Shown here in pieces: positions 44,212-49,463 of a DNA stretch of 49,463 nt. This DNA is from Thioalkalivibrio thiocyanoxidans ARh2. GTDB lineage: Bacteria > Pseudomonadota > Gammaproteobacteria > Ectothiorhodospirales > Ectothiorhodospiraceae. A program made the translations under genes and the position numbers. The notes under the pieces were generated by a model that searched no databases, was not told where the DNA came from, and worked only from the letters and a program-made list of their open reading frames with translations. Within the stretch, counting starts at the first letter, position 1. Every line of letters starts with the position of its first letter. The stretch covers positions 1 through 49,463 of the forward strand of contig NZ_ARQK01000040.1 in NCBI RefSeq assembly GCF_000385215.1. Reading direction: 5' to 3'.

Positions 44212-44340
44212 GGGAAGCCTCGCAGGAATCTCTGGGATAGCGGGACCGACCATCGGCCACGCTCTCGGAACCGCGGAACTTTACCGGATGCCGCCATGGC
44301 AGGCAAAAGGCGACGCATGCGACAGGCCCTCCAACGCAAA

Positions 44341-44363
44341 CGGGCCGGGGAAACCCCGGCCCG
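44341..44363 (-). terminator. Intrinsic terminator after the cytochrome c gene
   Basis: Perfect ten-base arms CGGGCCGGGG (44341-44350) and CCCCGGCCCG (44354-44363) with a three-base loop; on the minus strand the stem is followed by TTTGCGTT. It lies 27 bases after the cytochrome c stop and separates that gene from rpe. Confidence 0.8.
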
Positions 44364-44390
44364 TCGGCTTGCCGCTTCGCGGTTGCCGAA

Positions 44391-44714
44391 TCAGTTGAAT
44401 TCGGTCTCGATGAAGGCGGCCACATTGGCGATATCGTCATCGCTCAGCGCCTGGGCATGCGGGCGCATCAGACCGGTATGGGAACCGATCTCTTCACCGG
44501 CGCGGTAGCGCTCGAGCTTGTCGGTCACGTACTCGGCGTCACGACCGGCCAGCGCGGGGAAGATCGCCTGGCCCTTGCCTTCGGCCCCATGGCAGCTAAG
44601 GCAGGTAGACTGGTACTTGGACTGGCCAGCCTGGATGTCGGTCGCCTGCGCGGCGGACGACAGCATCAGCACACTTCCTGCAATCCCGGCCAGAACGAAC
44701 AGCTTGGTTTTCAT
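44391..44714 (-). CDS. Periplasmic class I cytochrome c (c-553/c5-like)
   Basis: Small electron carrier of 107 residues. Signal peptide about 1-24 (LFVLAGIAGSVLMLSSAAQA), one heme motif CLSCH (C38, C41, H42), and M83 in HTGLMRPHAQ as a likely sixth ligand. The C-terminal helix LSDDDIANVAAFIETEF is typical of this group. A GAGGAG ribosome-binding site precedes the ATG and an intrinsic terminator follows, so it is a single-gene transcript. The leader also carries a small GGGGT-TGC-ACCCC hairpin near 44745-44757. Confidence 0.92.
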   Translation of the reverse strand: MKTKLFVLAGIAGSVLMLSSAAQATDIQAGQSKYQSTCLSCHGAEGKGQAIFPALAGRDAEYVTDKLERYRAGEEIGSHTGLMRPHAQALSDDDIANVAAFIETEFN

Positions 44715-44848
44715 TGTTGTGGTCTCCTCGTTTGCAGCTCACCAACGGGGTTGCACCCCATCGTGAAGCGAACGTTAGCAGGGCTTCCCTGAATGGTGCA
44801 TTAACATAAAAGCAAATGGGGGCATACGGACACCCGGACGCTCGACGA

Positions 44849-45514
44849 TCAGCGTCCGTGCACGTAGCGCTCGTCCGACCAGGTCGCCAGCCACTCCGGA
44901 CGCACCATCACCAGGCCGGTGACCACCATGCCGTTGAGGACGGCCTCGGGCAGTACGAGCAGGGCCAGATAACGCACGTAATCGCGGTAGATATCGCCCC
45001 AGGCCAGGTCGGTGAACAGCCCGTAGATCACCGCCGAGGTCAGCACCGTGGCGGCCACCGTCAGGGCCCCGCCAAGGAACGCGACCCCGTACAGGTAGAT
45101 GAACATGTGGCGGGGCAGCCAGGCCTCGGTCGCCCGCAGCAGCCCCCAGGTCACAGCTACCGGAAGCACGCCCGCCAGCAGGACTGTCAGCGGAAAGGCC
45201 GCAAGCGGCAGCGCCCCCAGCAGGGCCAGTCCCGCGACCACCAGAAATACCATCAGGATCGCCAGCTGCCAGCCAAACATCAGCGTGATCGTGGCCATGC
45301 CGAGAAAATGCAGCGCCAGACCCTCCAGGGCCTGCGCGCGCAGCCCCCAGATCAGCAGCAGACACAAAGTGGCGATCACAAAGAGCTGCGTTCGCCCGGG
45401 GACAAAGAAGGCCTCCCAGGGCATGCGCCGCAGCATGATCAGCAGCCCCGCCCCCAGCAGGAGGGCGGACAGCACGCGGAGCGCAACCGGGAGTTCGCCC
45501 GCCCCCTCGACCAT
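44849..45514 (-). CDS. CbiM-like membrane protein (energy-coupling-factor permease family)
   Basis: The 221-residue protein has about seven membrane helices, including VALRVLSALLLGAGLLIMLR, LFVIATLCLLLIWGL, FLGMATITLMFGWQLAILMVFLVVAGLALLG and YLALLVLPEAVLNGMVVTGLVMVRP. The pattern EGLALHFLGMATITLMFGWQLAILM and the ending ...PEWLATW match COG3235, distant from CbiM cobalt/nickel permeases. Standard CbiM metal-binding N-terminal MHI is missing, and no ATPase is nearby, so metal transport is not assured. ATG 45514 is two bases from the stop of the methyltransferase gene, so they are coupled. Confidence 0.72.
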   Translation of the reverse strand: MVEGAGELPVALRVLSALLLGAGLLIMLRRMPWEAFFVPGRTQLFVIATLCLLLIWGLRAQALEGLALHFLGMATITLMFGWQLAILMVFLVVAGLALLGALPLAAFPLTVLLAGVLPVAVTWGLLRATEAWLPRHMFIYLYGVAFLGGALTVAATVLTSAVIYGLFTDLAWGDIYRDYVRYLALLVLPEAVLNGMVVTGLVMVRPEWLATWSDERYVHGR

Positions 45515-45516
45515 GG

Positions 45517-46134
45517 TCAGTCGGGCTCGCGTTCGGCGGCCGCGACGGTGTACTCGCGGCCCTGCTTGACCTTGTCGTAGTTGCCGAACACTTCCTTGAA
45601 CCCCTTCTCGATAAAACGCCGCAACCCGGTAATGGTTACGACATAGATGCGACCACCGGGGTTCATCTGCTCGTGGGCATCGAGCAGATAGGTGTAAAGC
45701 ATCTCCCGCCCTACCTTGGCCGGCAGATTGGACGCCACGAGATCGAAGCGGCGCTCGCGGATCTGGGCGAAGCCGTTGCTGGTCACGCACTCGACGTTGG
45801 TAATGCCGTTGAGCTCGGCGTTGCGCCGGCTGTACTCGACCGCGAGAAAATTGGTGTCCACCAGCGTCGTCGTGCCCTGCGGCGCCTTGCGCGCCAGGGT
45901 CAGGCCGATCGGGCCATAGCCGCAGCCCAGATCCAGGCAATCGTCATCCGGGCGCACCTCGATGCGATCCAGCAGCATGCGCGTGCCATCGTCGATCCGG
46001 CGCGGCGAAAAAAGCCCCCAGGTCGTGCGAAAGCGCAGGGACTCGCCCGCCAGGGTATCGGCGAATTCGAGGTCGCGCTTGAGCTCCGCCTGACGCGCAC
46101 GCCGCGAACGGGCATCGGGGAACGCCTCGGTCAC
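45517..46134 (-). CDS. Class I methyltransferase, RsmC-like small form
   Basis: The 205-residue protein is a single methyltransferase domain: FRTTWGLFSPRRIDDGTRMLLDRI, SAM-binding DCLDLGCGYGPIGLTLARKAP (motif I near 66-81), TLVDTNFLAVEYSRRNAEL and FDLVASNLPAKVGREMLY. The motif IV is NLPA instead of the NPPF/Y of confirmed RsmC/RlmG base methyltransferases, so the substrate is uncertain. GTG 46134 overlaps the purK stop (GTGA), linking it to purine genes. Confidence 0.82.
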   Translation of the reverse strand: MTEAFPDARSRRARQAELKRDLEFADTLAGESLRFRTTWGLFSPRRIDDGTRMLLDRIEVRPDDDCLDLGCGYGPIGLTLARKAPQGTTTLVDTNFLAVEYSRRNAELNGITNVECVTSNGFAQIRERRFDLVASNLPAKVGREMLYTYLLDAHEQMNPGGRIYVVTITGLRRFIEKGFKEVFGNYDKVKQGREYTVAAAEREPD

Positions 46135-47294
46135 GTGGTCACCCCGGCCGCCCGCGCCAGGTCCTGCCAAAGCCCCTCGGCGGTGGACGCCGGGGCCATC
46201 GCATCGTCCTCGCCGGGCAGACCCAGCACGCTCAGGTGTCCCATCTTGCGCCCCGCCCGCGCCTCGCTCTTGCCGTACAGATGCAGACGCGCACGCCCGG
46301 CCTCCAGCGCACCGGACCAGTCCGGGCTGCCGTCCGCGGGCCACAGGTCCCCCAGCAGATTGACCATCGCCACCGGGGCCGTCAGGCGCGCCGGGGCCAA
46401 CCCCAGACCGCAAACCGCGCGCACCTGCTGCTCGAACTGGGACACGGTGCAGGCGTCCAGCGTGTAATGGCCGGTGTTGTGCGGGCGCGGGGCGATCTCG
46501 TTGACCAGCAGCTCTCCCCCCATCGTCAGGAAGAACTCGACCGCCAGCACGCCACAATAGTCGAGGCGATCGGCAATCAACTGCGCGATCGCCACCGCGC
46601 GCCCGGACAGGTCCGTGTCGACACGCGCCGGCACCCGGCTCAGGTGCAGGATGCCGTCTCGATGCACGTTTTCGGATACCGGGAAGGCCTCACTGCGACC
46701 GTCGAAGGTGCGCGCCACCACCACCGACAGTTCACGCTCCAGCTGCACCCGTTCCTCGAGCACACAGTCCACGCCACCGAGCTCCGCGTGCGCGGCCGCC
46801 AGATCGCCCATGTGATCCATCGGGCGCTGTCCCTTGCCGTCGTACCCCAGCCGGGCGGTCTTCAGGAGCGCCGGGAAGGACGGTGCACCGGAGGCGTCCT
46901 CGCCACCATCGCCGCCGGCCATCACCGGGCGCCAGGGCGCAACCGCTACCCCGATCTCGGCGAGAAAGCGCTTCTCCTCCAGCCGGTCCTGGGCCACGCC
47001 CAGCGCGCAAAGACCGGGGCGCAGACAGGCATTGGCCTCCAGCCATTCCAGTGCCGGGCGCGGGATGTTCTCGAACTCGCAGGTAATCACCGCGCACTGG
47101 CCGGCCAGGGCCGACAGCGTCTCCGCATCCTCGTAGGGCTGGCAAAGATGGCGTGTTGCGACCTGTCCGGCGGGGCTGTGCGGGTCGGGGTCCAGCACCC
47201 AGACCGCATAGCCCATCTCGCGCGCGGCCCGCACAAAGTAGCGACCGAGCTGCCCGCCGCCGAGCAGCCCCAGGGTGGCGGGAGGCAGGATCAT
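46131..47294 (-). CDS. purK: N5-carboxyaminoimidazole ribonucleotide synthase
   Basis: ATP-grasp enzyme that carboxylates AIR with bicarbonate in purine synthesis, 387 residues. Signatures: [39 protein letters not shown] at the N-terminus, [42 protein letters not shown] and [33 protein letters not shown]. The ATG overlaps the purE stop by four bases; the standard purE-purK order. Confidence 0.95.
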   Translation of the reverse strand: MILPPATLGLLGGGQLGRYFVRAAREMGYAVWVLDPDPHSPAGQVATRHLCQPYEDAETLSALAGQCAVITCEFENIPRPALEWLEANACLRPGLCALGVAQDRLEEKRFLAEIGVAVAPWRPVMAGGDGGEDASGAPSFPALLKTARLGYDGKGQRPMDHMGDLAAAHAELGGVDCVLEERVQLERELSVVVARTFDGRSEAFPVSENVHRDGILHLSRVPARVDTDLSGRAVAIAQLIADRLDYCGVLAVEFFLTMGGELLVNEIAPRPHNTGHYTLDACTVSQFEQQVRAVCGLGLAPARLTAPVAMVNLLGDLWPADGSPDWSGALEAGRARLHLYGKSEARAGRKMGHLSVLGLPGEDDAMAPASTAEGLWQDLARAAGVTT

Positions 47295-47806
47295 GATGCG
47301 GCCGGCGGCAGGATCTGGTTAAGCACCGTATCGCGCTGCGCGCGCCGGAAGGCGTCCAGCCGTTCGCACAGAGCGGGGTCGGAGTTCGCGAGCATCGCGG
47401 CGGCAAACAAGGCCGCATTGGCCGCGCCGGCCTCGCCAATGGCGAAGGTCGCGACCGGGATCCCCTTCGGCATCTGCACGATCGACAGCAGCGAGTCCTG
47501 CCCCTTCAGATGGCGCGAAGCGACCGGCACGCCGAGCACCGGCACCGAGGTCTTGGCGGCCAGCATCCCGGGCAGATGCGCGGCGCCCCCGGCCCCGGCA
47601 ATGATCGCGGCCAGACCGCGTTCGCGGGCCTGTTCGGCGTACTCGAAAAGGAGATCCGGGGTGCGGTGGGCGGAGACCACCCGAGCCTCACAGGGGACGC
47701 CCAGTTCTTCCAGCACGTCCACTGCGCATTCCATCGTCGCCCAGTCGGAGGTACTGCCCATCACCACACCCACGCGTGGGGTAGTCTTGTCGTTGTTGCC
47801 CGTCAT
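47291..47806 (-). CDS. purE: N5-carboxyaminoimidazole ribonucleotide mutase
   Basis: Converts N5-CAIR to CAIR. The 171-residue protein has [74 protein letters not shown] and [35 protein letters not shown], all class I PurE motifs. ATG 47806 has AAGG eight bases upstream; an earlier in-frame ATG at 47842 would add 12 residues. Co-translated with purK. Confidence 0.95.
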   Translation of the reverse strand: MTGNNDKTTPRVGVVMGSTSDWATMECAVDVLEELGVPCEARVVSAHRTPDLLFEYAEQARERGLAAIIAGAGGAAHLPGMLAAKTSVPVLGVPVASRHLKGQDSLLSIVQMPKGIPVATFAIGEAGAANAALFAAAMLANSDPALCERLDAFRRAQRDTVLNQILPPAAS

Positions 47807-47909
47807 GGACGGAACCTTAGCCGCCCCGCCCCGGGGCGACAAGCCCGCGATGCGGCCGAATCCTCACGGCGCCGGGCTGACACCGGTCGACCGCCCCCTC
47901 GGGTGCCGC

Positions 47910-48821
47910 TCATCTCAGCTCCGCCAGCAACTGGCGGATCATGCGCTCGGCCTGGGAACCATAGCCCCCGCCAAACAGGTGATCGTGATTCAGGATGTGG
48001 TAGAGGTTGTAGAGCGTCTTGCGCACCGGGTAGCCGGTGTCGACCGGACGCATCTCCTCGTAGGCGTCGAAGAAGTCCTGCCCGGGATGGCCGAACAGCT
48101 CCATCATCGCCAGATCCGCCTCCGGATCCCCGTAGTAGACGGCCGGATCGAACAGCACGGCCGTACCATCGGACTGGAAGCCCCAGTTACCGCTCCACAG
48201 GTCCCCGTGCAGCAGTGAAGGCTCGGGGCGGTAGTCGCTGAAGAACCCGCCCAGATTCGCTTCCAGGGACTCCAGCGCCTGGATCAGCGAATGCGCGGCC
48301 CCGCGCTCACGCGCCAGACCCCGCTGGAAGCCGAGGCGCTCGTCGCGATAGAACGATACCCAGTCCTCGTGCTGGCGGTTCGACTGCGGTGTCGAGCCGA
48401 TGTAGTTGTCGTGATCCAGCCCGAAGCGCGCCGCCGTCTTCATGTGCATGTCGGCCACCCCGTGCCCCAGCGCAACCCCGTCGCGGCGCCCCCCCAGGTC
48501 CAGTTCCTCCAGCACGATGAAGCAGGCACCGCCCGCCCGGCCTGTGCCGATCACCGCGGGGATCTTCATCCGCTCGCAGCGGGCCAGCTCCTCCAGCCCG
48601 CGCGCCTCGGCCGCGAACATCGCCTCGGCCATCGCGCCCCGGTTGAGCTTCACGAAAAAACTCCGGCCATCGGTCCCGGTCACGCGCTGGGCCTGGTTGA
48701 TCGAGCCCCCGGAACAGGCCTGGCTTCCTGTCGGCTCGAACGCGCTTGCGGTATGGTCCGTGATGCACTGGGCCACCGCCGCCGTGATGGCGTCAGGGCC
48801 CGCAGAATCCAATCGGTTCAT
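47910..48821 (-). CDS. Fructosamine-kinase family protein
   Basis: The 303-residue protein resembles fructosamine/ketosamine 3-kinases, which phosphorylate sugar adducts on proteins and so trigger deglycation. Motifs: GGSINQAQRVTGTDGRSFFVKLNR (nucleotide lysine), FIVLEELDLGG (hinge), LLHGDLWSGNWGF (catalytic HGD, here with WSGN) and AVLFDPAVYYGDPEADLAMMELFG (metal aspartate). The substrate in bacteria is not well known. It is divergent from the group 3 globin gene and upstream of purE by 103 bases. Confidence 0.88.
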   Translation of the reverse strand: MNRLDSAGPDAITAAVAQCITDHTASAFEPTGSQACSGGSINQAQRVTGTDGRSFFVKLNRGAMAEAMFAAEARGLEELARCERMKIPAVIGTGRAGGACFIVLEELDLGGRRDGVALGHGVADMHMKTAARFGLDHDNYIGSTPQSNRQHEDWVSFYRDERLGFQRGLARERGAAHSLIQALESLEANLGGFFSDYRPEPSLLHGDLWSGNWGFQSDGTAVLFDPAVYYGDPEADLAMMELFGHPGQDFFDAYEEMRPVDTGYPVRKTLYNLYHILNHDHLFGGGYGSQAERMIRQLLAELR

Positions 48822-48892
48822 CCTCGGTATCCGGCTTGCTGATCAACGTGCAGGTTAACGGTTACCGCAGGATTCGTCAGGAGATCTACCCC

Positions 48893-49273
48893 ATGGCCTT
48901 TCGCAAACTCGAGCCGCTGTGCGACAAGATCGGCGCCGACCGCATCCGCGCGGTCATCGACGACTTCTATCGCCGCCTTTCCAGCGACCCGGAGATCGGG
49001 CACCACTTCGAACGCATCCAGGACTTCGAGTCCCATGTCCGGCGCATCTCGGATTTCTGGTACATGAACCTGGGCGGACGCCTGGAACAGCCGCCCACGA
49101 TCGACATGGTCGGCAAGCACGCCCCGCTGAACCTGACCGAAGCCGATCTGGCGGTCTGGATGCGGCACTTCAAGGCGACCACCGAGGAGCATCTGGAGGC
49201 GCCACTGGCGGCCGAATGGCAGCAGCTGGCGGATGGCATCGCCAGCCGAATGCGCGAGGACATCATTCGCTAG
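48893..49273 (+). CDS. Group 3 truncated hemoglobin
   Basis: Small cytosolic heme protein of 126 residues, similar to Ctb of Campylobacter. It keeps group 3 features: IDDFYRRLSSDPEIGHHFE with Y26 at the B10 place, FESHVRRISDFWYMNLGG with H48 near E7, proximal H76 in MVGKHAPLNL, and LAVWMRHFKATTEEHL (W89, F93). The ATG at 48893 has AGGAG upstream; an in-frame ATG at 48836 would add 19 residues. It is divergent from the fructosamine-kinase gene. This is the second truncated globin in the window; the other is at 10998. Confidence 0.88.
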   Translation: MAFRKLEPLCDKIGADRIRAVIDDFYRRLSSDPEIGHHFERIQDFESHVRRISDFWYMNLGGRLEQPPTIDMVGKHAPLNLTEADLAVWMRHFKATTEEHLEAPLAAEWQQLADGIASRMREDIIR

Positions 49274-49289
49274 CGTCGCCCTACCCTCC

Positions 49290-49463
49290 TGCCCTGTTGA
49301 GGCTGGCCCTGGTTCGGCATCCGGTGTTTACGGTGCCTTCGTCCGGCCGCCTGCCTGCGCTGTCTCGGCAGCGCGCCGCGAGGTACTTTCTTGCTTGCCC
49401 AAGAAAGTACCCAAAGAAGGGCACCCGGATTCCGCCCGGGGACCTTGCTCCAGGGCCCTCGGG
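49290..49463 (+). repeat. Dispersed hairpin repeat, copy B
   Basis: Inverted copy of the repeat at 17-195. The outer 80 bases match with a single difference, the rest is diverged. The hairpin at 49383-49410 is perfect here: arms GTACTTTCTTG and CAAGAAAGTAC around six bases. It starts about 17 bases after the stop of the group 3 globin gene and so lies in its 3' region, the same placement as copy A relative to the RND gene. The repeat may extend past the window. Confidence 0.8.

Overview
The window is 49.5 kb of dense, GC-rich bacterial chromosome with about 50 protein genes, short intergenic gaps and many 1-4 base start/stop overlaps. Gene content and synteny point to a gammaproteobacterium: rpe-gph-trpE, trpG-trpD-trpC beside a Crp/Vfr regulator, an OsmC-family gene and speD (from memory the same order as around vfr in Pseudomonas), proteobacterial-type gshA, OxyR with Cys199/Cys208, and a YheS-type ABC-F protein. 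The GC content, periplasmic cytochrome c and stress genes would suit an Ectothiorhodospiraceae-like organism such as Thioalkalivibrio, but that genus is a guess. I see no rRNA, tRNA, CRISPR array, prophage or intact transposase.

Layout: 1-211 is one copy of a dispersed hairpin repeat. 212-7287 (minus) holds an RND pump with its adaptor, a glutathionyl-hydroquinone reductase and gshA. 7435-13002 (plus) holds an acetolactate decarboxylase, a small membrane protein and an unusual set: AraC regulator, SAM methyltransferase, group 1 truncated globin, DUF302 protein, exported unknown protein and TlpA-like thioredoxin. 13250-17647 has a membrane alpha/beta hydrolase, small membrane and exported proteins, an MtfA-like peptidase coupled to a FliL-like protein, and a small Cys/His-rich protein. 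17723-22426 has an ABC-F ATPase, a MITE-like inverted-repeat element, a diguanylate cyclase behind a sigma-54-like promoter, and oxyR. 22486-27206 has a translationally coupled phosphatase, class III adenylate cyclase and lipoprotein, then a TraB-family membrane protein. 27229-35048 has a quinone oxidoreductase, two tandem Slp lipoproteins, an HDOD protein, an exported dienelactone hydrolase, a receiver-coiled-coil-membrane-anchor protein, and a GNAT-nitrilase with two membrane proteins. 35155-44211 has speD, osmC, crp, trpC, trpD, an MFS pump, trpG, trpE, gph and rpe. 44391-49273 has cytochrome c, a CbiM-like membrane protein, a methyltransferase, purK, purE, a fructosamine-kinase-like protein and a group 3 truncated globin. 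49290-49463 is a second, inverted copy of the repeat at the left end.

How the parts relate: several genes concern redox and thiol stress (gshA, glutathionyl-hydroquinone reductase, OxyR, OsmC, TlpA, two truncated globins). Nucleotide signalling is represented by a predicted adenylate cyclase and a Crp-type receptor 12 kb apart, and by a diguanylate cyclase. The most promising uncharacterised unit is the globin/DUF302/TlpA cluster with its AraC regulator and a candidate direct-repeat operator. Two repeat families shape the intergenic DNA: the hairpin repeat at both ends, placed just after gene 3' ends, and a family with termini AGGGARACGCTGA, found as single ends, palindromes and one 284-bp MITE-like element.
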